A stretch of 64,000 bases of DNA, taken from positions 1 to 64,000 of the forward strand of contig JBGVEN010000015.1 of NCBI GenBank assembly GCA_045120135.1. The letters are read 5' to 3'. The position numbers were made by a program, and so were the translations under genes. The notes beneath the pieces are model-generated. The model saw nothing but the letters and a program-made list of their open reading frames with translations, searched no databases and was not told where the DNA came from. Within the stretch, counting starts at the first letter, position 1; every line of letters begins with the position of its first letter. The DNA comes from SIG440 sp045120135. GTDB taxonomy: Bacteria > Bacillota > Clostridia > Monoglobales > Monoglobaceae. This document shows, in pieces, positions 51,051-59,338 of the stretch.

Positions 51051-52481
51051 CTATCCCCGGTAATCCGACAACAGCTTATATTTGATATCCCAAAGTCTTT
51101 GGGATAAATCAACATAGTATTCGTGAGGGTTTTCAAAGCGTTTAACCTCGTCCCAGATTTTCTCGAGCTGGGTCTCGCAATATTTTCTTATTTCTTTAAG
51201 GGACGGAGATTTATACACACACTTGCCCTTTTCAAATATAGGAACCTGAAGTTCAACCGCTGTAAAGTTATTAATAGTTTTACGTTTCCAGGTATGTTCA
51301 GGGTCAAAAATTTCGTATTCACGACTGTCGTCAATCACTTCATCAGCAAGTGTCAGTACATCAGCAATGGCTTTGCCGCTCTCGTTTGAAAACAGTCGGT
51401 ATACTTTTTTAAAGCACGGATTAGTAATTTTGGCCACATTTTCGCTTATTTTTATTTTAGGTATGACTTCACCGTTTCTTTCAAGAGCAACAATCTTGTA
51501 AACACCGCCAAAAACAGGCTCGGATTTTGATGTAATCAATCTTTCGCCAACGCCAAAGGAATCTATGCACGCACCCTGCTTTAAAATATCACGGATAATA
51601 TGCTCGTCAAGGGAATTTGACACAACAATCTTTACATCTTCATAGCCTGCTGCATCAAGCATTTTTCGGGTCTGCTTTGTCAGGTATGTGATGTCTCCGC
51701 TATCTATTCTTACGCCCTGGGGACGAACTCCCATCGGCTTTAAAACATCGTCAAAAACCTTAATTGCATTGGGAACACCGGACTTTAAAACATTGTAAGT
51801 ATCAACAAGGAGTGTGCAGTTGTTCGGATAACAAATGGCATAAGCTCTAAATGCCTCATACTCACTGTCAAAGGACTGTATCCAGCTGTGAGCCATTGTG
51901 CCGAGTGCCGGAACTCCATAAAGCTTGTCCGTAACTGTACAGGCAGTACCTGCCGCACCGCCTATATATGCAGCTCTTGCACCAAGCACTGCACCGCCGG
52001 TGCCCTGAGCACGGCGTGAACCGAATTCCATAACAGGTCTGCCTTCTGCCGCACGAACAATGCGGTTACACTTTGTAGCAATAAGACTTTGATGGTTCAC
52101 GGTGAGAAGTATCATCGTTTCAATGAACTGTGCCTGAATAAGAGGGCCGCGAACTGTAAGTATAGGTTCGTTGGGAAAAATAGGTGTTCCCTCAGGGATT
52201 GCCCATACATCACACTCAAACTTAAAGTTTGAAAGGTATTCGAGAAATTCGTCGCAGAATATACCCTTTTTGCGAAGAAATTCAATATCTTCATCCTCAA
52301 ATTTGAGATTTTCAAGATACTCTATCACCTGTTCAACGCCTGCCATAATTGCAAAGCCTGCGTTATCGGGGACTTTACGGAAGAACATATCAAAATATGC
52401 AGTTTCATTCTGCATACTATTTTTAAAGTAGCCGTTTGCCATGGTTATTTCATAAAAATCAGTAAGCAAGGTATTGTTCAT
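51051..52481 (-). CDS. pncB: Nicotinate phosphoribosyltransferase
   Basis: NAD salvage: joins nicotinate with PRPP. It has 476 residues. The start MNNTLLTDFYEITMANGYF matches the family (TDFYEIT). The mid-protein segments RIVRAAEGRPVMEFGSRRAQG, TMAHSWIQSFDSEYEAF and GVRIDSGDITYL follow. A 14-residue longer reading exists but does not resemble other family members. It has its own promoter. The prs gene 5 kb away supplies PRPP but is not an operon partner. Confidence 0.93.
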   Translation of the reverse strand: MNNTLLTDFYEITMANGYFKNSMQNETAYFDMFFRKVPDNAGFAIMAGVEQVIEYLENLKFEDEDIEFLRKKGIFCDEFLEYLSNFKFECDVWAIPEGTPIFPNEPILTVRGPLIQAQFIETMILLTVNHQSLIATKCNRIVRAAEGRPVMEFGSRRAQGTGGAVLGARAAYIGGAAGTACTVTDKLYGVPALGTMAHSWIQSFDSEYEAFRAYAICYPNNCTLLVDTYNVLKSGVPNAIKVFDDVLKPMGVRPQGVRIDSGDITYLTKQTRKMLDAAGYEDVKIVVSNSLDEHIIRDILKQGACIDSFGVGERLITSKSEPVFGGVYKIVALERNGEVIPKIKISENVAKITNPCFKKVYRLFSNESGKAIADVLTLADEVIDDSREYEIFDPEHTWKRKTINNFTAVELQVPIFEKGKCVYKSPSLKEIRKYCETQLEKIWDEVKRFENPHEYYVDLSQRLWDIKYKLLSDYRG

Positions 52482-52529
52482 AAACCACCATAGCCCTTCT
52501 TTCGTTTTTTCATATAGTAACACAGAATT

Positions 52530-52558
52530 AGTATACCATTCAAAAAAAAATATTTCAA
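52530..52558 (-). promoter_or_regulatory. Promoter of pncB
   Basis: TTGAAA (52553-52558), 17 bases, TATACT (52530-52535) on the minus strand. Confidence 0.7.
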
Positions 52559-52594
52559 GTATTTTTGCTAAATATTGTAGAAAATATGTAAAAA

Positions 52595-52834
52595 CTACGA
52601 TACATCATCAACAATAATTATATCATCTCCTATTTTTTTAATTTTTTCCCACCTTATAACTATATCATCTTCCTTACCCAAAAAGCCCATAAGTCTGTAT
52701 GCACCGGGTACTAAAAGTGCTGTCAAATTGCCCGTTTTAAGGTCTATAAGCACATCGGATACAAAACCGAGTCTTGCTCCGTCCGAAACATTTATTACTT
52801 CCTTGGTTTTAAGCTCATTTAAACTGCATTTCAA
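52595..52834 (-). CDS. YlmC/YmxH family PRC-barrel sporulation protein
   Basis: A 79-residue PRC-barrel protein of the YlmC/YmxH family, known to be linked with sporulation in Firmicutes. It has the N-terminal LNELKTKEVINVSDGARLGFVSDVLIDL and a WEKIKKIGDDIIIVD end. It is divergent from sigG, a genomic link seen in other Clostridia. It indicates that the sigG region is at its native locus. Confidence 0.9.
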   Translation of the reverse strand: MKCSLNELKTKEVINVSDGARLGFVSDVLIDLKTGNLTALLVPGAYRLMGFLGKEDDIVIRWEKIKKIGDDIIIVDDVS

Positions 52835-52914
52835 CAGGTAATTCCCTCCTTTTTTATTTACTTTATGCGTTCTTTTGCAAAGTTATGATTTTGTAATAAC
52901 GGAATTATTTTTCT

Positions 52915-52944
52915 GTATAGCCATTCTATGTTTGTGAAATAATA
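52915..52944 (+). promoter_or_regulatory. Possible SigF/SigG-type promoter before sigG
   Basis: GTATA (52915-52919) and AATAATA (52938-52944), 18 bases apart, resemble the forespore sigma recognition elements (GHATR and CATnnTA), with a mismatch in the -10. The ribosome site AAAGGGGGT follows before the TTG start. This is weak evidence. Confidence 0.3.
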
Positions 52945-52974
52945 TTATGGAAAAATAAAAAGGGGGTCAAAAAC

Positions 52975-53292
52975 TTGATTAACAAAGTTGATATATGCGG
53001 AGTAAATACATCAAAGCTCCCCATTCTGAATGAAGCGCAAAAAAGGGAGCTTTTTGAAAAAATACAAAAAGGCGACACCCACGCCCGTCAGGAGTTTATA
53101 TATGGTAACCTCAGACTTGTTCTAAGCGTTTTGCAAAGATTTTCAAACCGCAACGAAAATATCGACGACTTATTTCAAGTTGGTTGTATAGGTCTAATCA
53201 AAGCCCTTGATAACTTTGATACATCGCATGGCGTTAGATTTTCTACTTACGCTGTGCCAATGAATGTACCTATGGGAAATCAGAATTTATAG
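52975..53292 (+). pseudogene. sigG: Sporulation sigma factor SigG, 5' part only
   Basis: The first 96 codons encode the N-terminal part of SigG. NKVDICGVNTSKLP is its diagnostic start, and the region 2 sequence NLRLVLSVLQRF and DDLFQVGCIGLIKALDNFD runs to FSTYAVPM. A normal SigG continues IIGEIRRYLRD and has about 255 residues. Here homology ends at 53262. Nine unrelated codons follow before a stop at 53290-53292. Region 2.4 and regions 3 and 4 are missing, so the product cannot work as a sigma factor. The 3' part is not in this window. Immediately after the break is a large serine recombinase on the opposite strand. The start is TTG with AAAGGGGGT upstream. Confidence 0.92.
53254..53279. mobile_element. 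Probable att junction of the element interrupting sigG
   Basis: sigG homology breaks at GTGCCAATG (53254-53262, codons for VPM). It is followed by AAT and then GTACCTATG, a near repeat of the same nine bases (53266-53274). The recombinase stop codon begins a few bases later (53280). A short imperfect repeat exactly at the break, abutting the recombinase gene, is what a hybrid attL or attR site would look like. The position of the partner site is unknown. Confidence 0.6.
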
Positions 53293-54635
53293 TATATTTC
53301 AACGTTATCATTTGCAACGGTGATTTCATCAACACAGCTTTCCACCACCTTACGCCGTTCCTTATCTGTCATATACTCCCAGCTTTCTCTCAAAGTAGAA
53401 AGCTGTTTTTTTATTTCCCGACGATTTTTCGAAAGTGTTTTTTGCTTTTCCTCACGCATTATCTGGCTTTGCAGTTCGCTTAAAGTTTTTCTCACCTCTG
53501 CAATTGTTTCTTTTAAAGCGTCATCTGCAGATTCGGCATAGAGATTATAAAGGCGTTTAAGTTTCTCCGTAATCTTTGCCTCATTTTCCCTGAGAATTTC
53601 CAGTATATCTTTTTCTTCCGGTTTCGCTTTGTTTTTTGTTTTTAGGCCAAGGCTAAAGAGGTCTTCCTTGACAACATTCTCAAGCTCGACCGCCCATATA
53701 CCAGCATTTGTGCAATTCGGGTCTTTTACAAGATGCGGTTTACTCTTATCCTTTGAATAGCACACAAGCCGATACCCCTGCTTACCCCACATCTGATACC
53801 GCATTTTTGCACCGCATATGCCGCATCGAATAAGTCCGGTCAGAAGATTTTGCGCGCCACCCTTGAATTTGCCCGACCGTTCCTGCATTTTCTGCATTGC
53901 CTTTTCGTAGGTTTCAAGACTTACAATCGCCTCGTGTTTGCCCTTGTATTCCTCGCCATTATAGACAATATATCCTGCGTTGCTTTTCCTCATCAGTATT
54001 TGCCGTGCCAGTTTTTCGTACCTTAAGCCAAGTATTCGTGCTATTGCATTAAGGGAATATCCTTCAAGATACAGTTCATATATTCGCCGAACAGTTTCGG
54101 CATCCTTATTGGGAACAAGTATGCCCAGGCTCTGGTTATAGTCATAACCGAACGGCACCCTGCCACCACCCATCCAGTAGCCCTCCTTGACCCGTTCTTT
54201 CATGCCCATACTGGTTCGTTCCTTTATATTTTCACGCTCCAGCTGTGCAAATGCCGAAAGTATGCCAAGCATTAGCCTGCCAAGCGGCGTTGATGTATCC
54301 ATACTTTCGTTAAGCGATATAAAGTCCACATTATGAGGATTAAACACATCTTCTATAAGGTATAGTGTATCCTTTTGACTTCTTGAAAGACGATCAAGCT
54401 TATACACAAGCACGCAATTAATTTTGTTTTTTTTAACATCCTCAATCATGCGTTTCAGTTCGGGGCGGTCAATATTACTGCCGCTAAAACCTCCGTCAAT
54501 ATAATATTCATATTTTTTTATTCCTTTTGACACACAATAGGCGGTAAGCATTTCTTTTTGCGCATCGATGGAATACCCCTCTTCCCTTTGGGCGTCTGTA
54601 GAAACTCTGATGTATATTGCGGCAATTTTATTCAT
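53280..54635 (-). CDS. Large serine recombinase (SpoIVCA/phage-integrase type)
   Basis: A site-specific integrase/excisionase of 451 residues. The resolvase domain (1-150) has catalytic Ser12 in YIRVSTDAQREEG, and VYKLDRLSRSQKD further on. The recombinase domain (about 160-255) and a zinc-ribbon (RCGICGAKMRY to a second cysteine pair, about 260-305) follow. A Lys/Glu-rich coiled-coil C-terminus (about 335-425) completes it. All catalytic features look intact. It converges on the truncated sigG and ends 18 bases from the break, as spoIVCA does next to the 5' half of sigK in Bacillus. No other phage or transposon genes follow, apart from the small ORF upstream. It is either the enzyme that inserted into sigG or a remnant of a larger element. 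Confidence 0.93.
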   Translation of the reverse strand: MNKIAAIYIRVSTDAQREEGYSIDAQKEMLTAYCVSKGIKKYEYYIDGGFSGSNIDRPELKRMIEDVKKNKINCVLVYKLDRLSRSQKDTLYLIEDVFNPHNVDFISLNESMDTSTPLGRLMLGILSAFAQLERENIKERTSMGMKERVKEGYWMGGGRVPFGYDYNQSLGILVPNKDAETVRRIYELYLEGYSLNAIARILGLRYEKLARQILMRKSNAGYIVYNGEEYKGKHEAIVSLETYEKAMQKMQERSGKFKGGAQNLLTGLIRCGICGAKMRYQMWGKQGYRLVCYSKDKSKPHLVKDPNCTNAGIWAVELENVVKEDLFSLGLKTKNKAKPEEKDILEILRENEAKITEKLKRLYNLYAESADDALKETIAEVRKTLSELQSQIMREEKQKTLSKNRREIKKQLSTLRESWEYMTDKERRKVVESCVDEITVANDNVEIYYKF

Positions 54636-54783
54636 TTTCTGCTCCGTTATTTATTTCTGACTTTACTCCTAATCTGTGGTTTACTCTGCTGATTACATTT
54701 GAAATCTCCTCATTTTCAATAATCATATCGACATCAAACGGCTTTGTTCTTTTTTGTCCGTTGACATATCTTGTAATTTTCAT
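54628..54783 (-). CDS. Small protein overlapping the recombinase start
   Basis: A 51-residue ORF beginning MKITRYVNGQKRTKPFD and ending with an acidic NGAENE tail. It has GAGGTGAT ahead of its ATG. Its stop overlaps the recombinase start (ATGAATAA), so the two are translationally coupled. I recognise no family. Small coupled proteins next to serine integrases are sometimes recombination directionality factors, so that is a testable guess. Confidence 0.6.
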   Translation of the reverse strand: MKITRYVNGQKRTKPFDVDMIIENEEISNVISRVNHRLGVKSEINNGAENE

Positions 54784-54826
54784 AAAACTATCACCTCAAT
54801 ACAATTATTGACAGAAACAAAAAAAT

Positions 54827-54854
54827 AAAACAGCTTTCAAATGAAAGCTGTTTT
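54827..54854 (-). terminator. Terminator of the vor-ilvE-amidohydrolase operon
   Basis: A 13-bp perfect stem (AAAACAGCTTTCA/TGAAAGCTGTTTT), followed by ATTTTTTTG on the minus strand, six bases past the amidohydrolase stop codon. Confidence 0.9.
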
Positions 54855-54859
54855 ACAAA

Positions 54860-55663
54860 TTACAGATTCAACAGTTTTTTTAGATTTTCGCTTAAAATCT
54901 GTCTATTTGCCTCATCGCCTAAATCCATCGCAAAAAAGTTCTTAAGTTCTTCCTCTGCAGACCACATCGGGTAATCTGTCCCGAATAATACTCTATCTGT
55001 TCCGTAGCTGAAAACAAGGCTTTTATAGTCTACATTATTCTCAAAGCTAAAGCTTGATGAGCAATCAACATAGAAATTTGGAAGTCCGGCATACTTTTCA
55101 CAAGCTTCCTCCCATATTGACCAACCGCCGAAGTGTGCACCTATCACGGTAAGCTTAGGATATGCTTTAAGAACGGGCAGAACACGATTCGGATTGGAAT
55201 AGTCATAGCGGTAGTCGCCAGTGTGCATAAGAATGGGCAAATTCTTCTTTTCACAATATTCGTATATTTTAAGAAGATTACCTTTATCCACCTGAAACTT
55301 TTGAATATCTGGGTGAAGTTTTACACCTTTTAATCCTATTTCCATCAAATGCTCAATATCACCCTCAATATCATTACTGTCAGGATGAAGAGTCCCAAAG
55401 CCGGTAAGGAAGCCGTTGCTGGCGCTTACCTCACGGGCAATAAATTCGTTTATGCTTTTTACCTGATGGGCCGTTGTTGCAACAGACTGGACAAGAGCAT
55501 GGTCAATCCCCAGTTCCTTATACGAAGCCATAAGATGGCCGACTGTACCCTTACCGTGAGCAACTGTTCCGTAAAACGCATCCGTTGCTGCAACCGCTTT
55601 TTCCGCTATTTTTTCGGGATAGATATGGCAATGCGCATCTATTACATAATATCCGTTTACCAT
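54860..55663 (-). CDS. Amidohydrolase family protein (metal-dependent, TIM-barrel)
   Basis: A 267-residue enzyme of the amidohydrolase-2 type. The HxH metal site is at the start (DAHCHIYP). A histidine follows in GVKLHPDIQ and others in PILMHTGDY and VIGAHFGG. The final Asp is in VLFGTDYPMW. These are the expected ligands. It could be a decarboxylase or hydrolase of a small aromatic or lactone compound; the substrate is not evident. It begins two bases after ilvE, at the end of the T-box operon, so it may be tied to branched-chain metabolism or simply cotranscribed. Confidence 0.88.
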   Translation of the reverse strand: MVNGYYVIDAHCHIYPEKIAEKAVAATDAFYGTVAHGKGTVGHLMASYKELGIDHALVQSVATTAHQVKSINEFIAREVSASNGFLTGFGTLHPDSNDIEGDIEHLMEIGLKGVKLHPDIQKFQVDKGNLLKIYEYCEKKNLPILMHTGDYRYDYSNPNRVLPVLKAYPKLTVIGAHFGGWSIWEEACEKYAGLPNFYVDCSSSFSFENNVDYKSLVFSYGTDRVLFGTDYPMWSAEEELKNFFAMDLGDEANRQILSENLKKLLNL

Positions 55664-55664
55664 T

Positions 55665-56729
55665 TTATTTTATAGGGTGAGTCCAACCAAAACTGTCTTC
55701 AAGCTTACCCCACTGAATTCCGGTAAGTGTGTCGTAAAGGTGCTGAGTTACTTCGCCGATTTCGCCGTTGTTAACGGTAAACACTTGGTCCTTATAACGG
55801 AGTTCACCGATAGGTGAAACAACTGCTGCCGTACCGCAGCCCCACGCTTCTTCCAGTGTGCCGTCAGCCATAGCCTTTTCAAGCTCGTCAATACTGAGGA
55901 GGCGTTCTGAAACCTTGTAGCCTTCCTTTTTGAGAACCTCAATACATGACATACGTGTGATACCGGGGAGAATTGAACCGGTAAGCGCAGGTGTAACGAT
56001 TTCGCCGTTAATCTTGAACATAACATTCATTGCGCCAACTTCCTCAATATACTTTCTCTCAACGCCATCAAGCCAGAGAACCTGTGAATATCCGTTCTGC
56101 TCAGCTCTTTCACCGGCACGATTACTTGCAGCATAGTTACCGCCACACTTTGCGTAGCCTGTACCACCGCGTACCGCACGGACATCCTCTGCTTCAATCA
56201 TAATCTTAACGGGGTTGATACCCTCTTTATAGTAGCTGCCAACCGGTGATGCAATAATCATAAATGTTGCATTGTGAACTGCGTGTACGCCCAGAGTTTC
56301 ATCGTTACCAAACATAAACGGTCTGAGATAAAGTGATGTTCCGGGAGCTGAAGGAGTCCAATCCTGCTCAAAGGCAACAAACGTTTCGAGAATTTCCATT
56401 GCCATTGCCTCGTCTATCTGGGGCAGGCAGAGTCTTTCTGCAGAGCGGTTCATTCTTCTGATATTTTCAATAGGTCTGAACATCTGAACCTTACCGTCTT
56501 CACGGCGATATGCTTTAAGACCCTCAAAAATTTCTGAGCCGTAATGAAGAACTGTTGATGCAGGATGAATTTCAAACTTACCAAAGGGAATAATTCTTGC
56601 ATCGTACCAGCCCTTTTCTCTTGAATAGTCCATTACGAACATATGGTCTGTAAAGAACTTACCAAAGCCAAGTGTAGATGCCTCAGGATGTTCTTTGGGA
56701 GCTGTTGTTTTTGTGATTTTTATATCCAT
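55665..56729 (-). CDS. ilvE: Branched-chain amino acid aminotransferase
   Basis: A fold-type IV aminotransferase interconverting Leu, Ile and Val with their 2-oxoacids. It has 354 residues, the long class II form. The PLP lysine is in GGTGYAKCGGNYAAS, with VLWLDGVERKYIEEVGAMN and GILPGITRMS further on. It directly follows the oxidoreductase subunits. This supports the substrates of that complex being branched-chain 2-oxoacids. Confidence 0.95.
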   Translation of the reverse strand: MDIKITKTTAPKEHPEASTLGFGKFFTDHMFVMDYSREKGWYDARIIPFGKFEIHPASTVLHYGSEIFEGLKAYRREDGKVQMFRPIENIRRMNRSAERLCLPQIDEAMAMEILETFVAFEQDWTPSAPGTSLYLRPFMFGNDETLGVHAVHNATFMIIASPVGSYYKEGINPVKIMIEAEDVRAVRGGTGYAKCGGNYAASNRAGERAEQNGYSQVLWLDGVERKYIEEVGAMNVMFKINGEIVTPALTGSILPGITRMSCIEVLKKEGYKVSERLLSIDELEKAMADGTLEEAWGCGTAAVVSPIGELRYKDQVFTVNNGEIGEVTQHLYDTLTGIQWGKLEDSFGWTHPIK

Positions 56730-56750
56730 TTTTGCTTTCTCCTTTAAGAA

Positions 56751-57284
56751 TTAGTTTTCTGCACCAATCTGCATTGCTTTGAGGTTTGTGTCAAGCATAT
56801 CTGCACGCTTTGCAGAAATTACTTTTTTGAGTGCGGCATTTACCCCGTCTTCGGTAAATCCACCGGTAACACTCAAGAGCTTACCTGCAATAATCATATT
56901 TGCAAGAGTGGGCATATTGTTATCCGATGCAAGCTTTGTTGCTGGGATATAGTAAACCTCAACATCTGTGCGGTTTACCTTTCTTTCAATAAGAGTTGAA
57001 TCAACAAAAATCTTGCCGCCGGGAGCAACCGAAGCCTCGTATTTATCAAGTGAGGGCAGGTTCATAGCAACCAGCACATCAGGAGTTGATACGATAGGAG
57101 AACCTACGGGCTCATCGCTGATAATTACACTGCAGCTTGCAGTACCGCCACGCATTTCGGGGCCGTATGAGGGAAGCCAGCTTACTTCTTTTTCTTCTAC
57201 AAGGCCTTTGTATGCGAGAAATTTACCTACGAACAGAATTCCCTGACCGCCAAAGCCTGCAATAAGCATCTGTGTTGTACTCAT
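56751..57284 (-). CDS. vorC: 2-oxoacid:ferredoxin oxidoreductase, gamma subunit (VorC/KorC)
   Basis: The gamma subunit of the four-subunit 2-ketoacid:ferredoxin oxidoreductase; 177 residues. It has the GFGGQGILFVGKFLAYKG start and PEMRGGTASCSVIIS, which help bind CoA. Its ATG overlaps the beta-subunit stop by one base. Family membership is clear. Branched-chain (VOR) specificity rather than 2-oxoglutarate is inferred from ilvE and the T-box. Confidence 0.88.
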   Translation of the reverse strand: MSTTQMLIAGFGGQGILFVGKFLAYKGLVEEKEVSWLPSYGPEMRGGTASCSVIISDEPVGSPIVSTPDVLVAMNLPSLDKYEASVAPGGKIFVDSTLIERKVNRTDVEVYYIPATKLASDNNMPTLANMIIAGKLLSVTGGFTEDGVNAALKKVISAKRADMLDTNLKAMQIGAEN

Positions 57285-58039
57285 TATTCTGCCTCCTTTT
57301 CTGCGCTGCGGTCCTTGTATACGCCAAGCGGATAATAGGGCAGCATCTTTTCATCTATCCATTTAAGAGCATCCTGAGGTGTCATACCCCAGTTTGTAGG
57401 ACAGCTTGAAACAACCTCAACAAGTGAGAAGCCTTTGCCGTCTATCTGGTTCTGGAATGCTTTTTTAATTGCTTTTTTAGCATTCTTAACATTCTTAACA
57501 TTATTTACAGTAACTCTTTCTAGGTATTCGGGTCCATCAAGGGTCGAAAGCATTTCACAGACTCTTATAGGGAAGCCGCAGGCATTTGTATCTCTGCCGT
57601 AAGGAGAGGTCTGTGTTACCTGACCGGGAAGTGATGTGGGTGCCATCTGACCGCCTGTCATACCATAAATTGCATTGTTAATGAAGATAACAGTAATATT
57701 TTCATTTCTTGCAGCACTATGAACAGTTTCTGCCATACCGATTGATGCAAGGTCACCGTCGCCCTGATATGTAAACACAATGTGGTTTTCAGGGTCTGAA
57801 CGCTTAACACCGGTAGCAACAGCCGGAGCACGGCCGTGTGCCGCTTCAATCATATCACAGTTAAAGTAATTGTAAGCCATAACCGAACAGCCAACAGGTG
57901 CAACACCTATTGTCTTGCCTTCGATTCCAAGCTCGTCTATAACCTCAGCTACCAGACGGTGAACAATACCGTGAGTACAGCCGGGGCAGTAATGCATCTG
58001 GACATCTGCCAGTGCCTTTGGTTTTTCAAAAACTACCAT
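57284..58039 (-). CDS. vorA: 2-oxoacid:ferredoxin oxidoreductase, beta subunit (TPP-binding)
   Basis: A 251-residue thiamine-diphosphate subunit. It has MHYCPGCTHGIVHRL, the TPP motif QGDGDLASIGMAE with FINNAIYGMTGGQMAPTS, and CPTNWGMTP near the end. Each is typical of KorB/VorA proteins. It is one base from the alpha gene and overlaps gamma. Subunit letters differ between naming schemes. Confidence 0.9.
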   Translation of the reverse strand: MVVFEKPKALADVQMHYCPGCTHGIVHRLVAEVIDELGIEGKTIGVAPVGCSVMAYNYFNCDMIEAAHGRAPAVATGVKRSDPENHIVFTYQGDGDLASIGMAETVHSAARNENITVIFINNAIYGMTGGQMAPTSLPGQVTQTSPYGRDTNACGFPIRVCEMLSTLDGPEYLERVTVNNVKNVKNAKKAIKKAFQNQIDGKGFSLVEVVSSCPTNWGMTPQDALKWIDEKMLPYYPLGVYKDRSAEKEAE

Positions 58040-59103
58040 TATTTTGCACCTCCGTTTGCTGCTTTCTTTATTGCGTCAAGCACCTGTTCGGGTGAGGGAA
58101 TCATACCGCCCACACGGTTACAGAGTGTAACGGGAACCTTACATTCTGATGCAAGGCGTACATCTTCAATCATCTGTCCCATTGAAAGTTCAACAGAAAT
58201 GATTTCCTTAACCTTATCAGCTGCTTTCTTGTAAGGAGCAACAGGGAAAGGCCACAATGTAATCGGTCTTATAAGACCAACCTTGATGCCCATTTCACGA
58301 GCTGCATTGATTGCATTCTTTGAAACACGAGCAGCAATACCGAATGCTGTAACGCAGATTTCTGCATCGTCCATCATATATTCTTCGTACATGCATTCGT
58401 TTTCTTCAATTTCCTTATATCTTTCATAGCGGGCAAAATTTGACTTTTCAAGCGCGTCGGGTTCAAGGAACAGAGAGTTCACGATATTATGAGGTCTCTC
58501 CATCTTTGTACCTGTTGTTGCCCAAGGCTTTTCTACAGGAGCACCGATTTCGTAATCAAGAGAAACAGGCTCCATCATCTGACCCATTGTACCGTCAGCA
58601 AGAACCATTGCTGTCATTCTGTATTTATCTGCAAGTTCAAAGCCCTTAACTGTCATATCAGCCATTTCTTGAACAGAGCTGGGGGCAAGGACAATCATCC
58701 TGAAGTCACCGTGAGCTGCACCCTTAGTTGCCTGGAAGTAGTCTGACTGTGAAGGCTGAATGCCGCCGAGACCGGGGCCGCCACGCTGAACGTTGATTAC
58801 AAGTGACGGGAGGTCTGCACCTGCGAGGTATGAAAGACCTTCACCCTTAAGTGAAATACCGGGGCTTGATGATGAGGTCATAACCCTTTTACCTGTTGAT
58901 GCAACACCGTACACCATATTTATTGCAGCAATTTCGCTTTCAGCCTGAAGAAATGTTCCGCCGATTTTGGGCATTCTTTTTGCCATATATGCCGCAATCT
59001 CGGTCTGTGGTGTGATAGGATAACCGAAATAATGACGGCATCCTGCAATTATGGCAGCTTCAGCAATAGCTTCGTTGCCTTTCATTAAAACTTTATCTGA
59101 CAT
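58039..59103 (-). CDS. vorB: 2-oxoacid:ferredoxin oxidoreductase, alpha subunit
   Basis: A 354-residue subunit. GNEAIAEAAIIAGCRHYFGYPITPQTEIA is at its N-terminus (quoted in parts: GNEAIAEAAI, YPITPQTEIA). TSSSSPGISLKGEGLSYLAGADLP and the PVVINVQRGGPG-like VINVQRGGPGLGG follow. The C-terminal domain (SVELSMGQMIEDVRLA) binds CoA and contacts the beta subunit. Together with beta, gamma and delta it forms a complete enzyme that oxidises a 2-oxoacid to an acyl-CoA, or carboxylates in reverse. Confidence 0.9.
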   Translation of the reverse strand: MSDKVLMKGNEAIAEAAIIAGCRHYFGYPITPQTEIAAYMAKRMPKIGGTFLQAESEIAAINMVYGVASTGKRVMTSSSSPGISLKGEGLSYLAGADLPSLVINVQRGGPGLGGIQPSQSDYFQATKGAAHGDFRMIVLAPSSVQEMADMTVKGFELADKYRMTAMVLADGTMGQMMEPVSLDYEIGAPVEKPWATTGTKMERPHNIVNSLFLEPDALEKSNFARYERYKEIEENECMYEEYMMDDAEICVTAFGIAARVSKNAINAAREMGIKVGLIRPITLWPFPVAPYKKAADKVKEIISVELSMGQMIEDVRLASECKVPVTLCNRVGGMIPSPEQVLDAIKKAANGGAK

Positions 59104-59112
59104 AATATGTAC

Positions 59113-59319
59113 CTACCTTTCTACTGTAATAATGCAATCGGGACACATTGTTGCACAGAATGCACAACCGATACAAGCATCTGCATTCGCAGCCTCTACC
59201 GGATGGTGACCCTTTTTGTTTATCTTGTCTTTTGCAAGCGTGAGAACCTGCTTGGGACATGCATCAACACAAAGTCCGCAGCCCTTGCAGCTATCTGTTT
59301 TAAATGTAAGCTTTGCCAT
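59113..59319 (-). CDS. vorD: 2-oxoacid:ferredoxin oxidoreductase, delta (ferredoxin-like) subunit
   Basis: A 68-residue 2[4Fe-4S] protein with CKGCGLCVDACP and CIGCAFCATMCPDC. I start at the ATG six codons inside the longest frame, preceded by GGAGGAGAG. It is the first oxidoreductase gene in the transcript, as usual (delta, alpha, beta, gamma). Confidence 0.92.
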   Translation of the reverse strand: MAKLTFKTDSCKGCGLCVDACPKQVLTLAKDKINKKGHHPVEAANADACIGCAFCATMCPDCIITVER

Positions 59320-59338
59320 ATTTATTCTCTCCTCCACA

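Noticed and set aside
53263..53300. Idea that sigG continues after the break through GAAATCAGAA (like Gly-Glu-Ile-Arg codons)
   Set aside because: The match is out of frame with the sigG codons and is the reverse complement of the recombinase gene's last codons, so it is probably chance.
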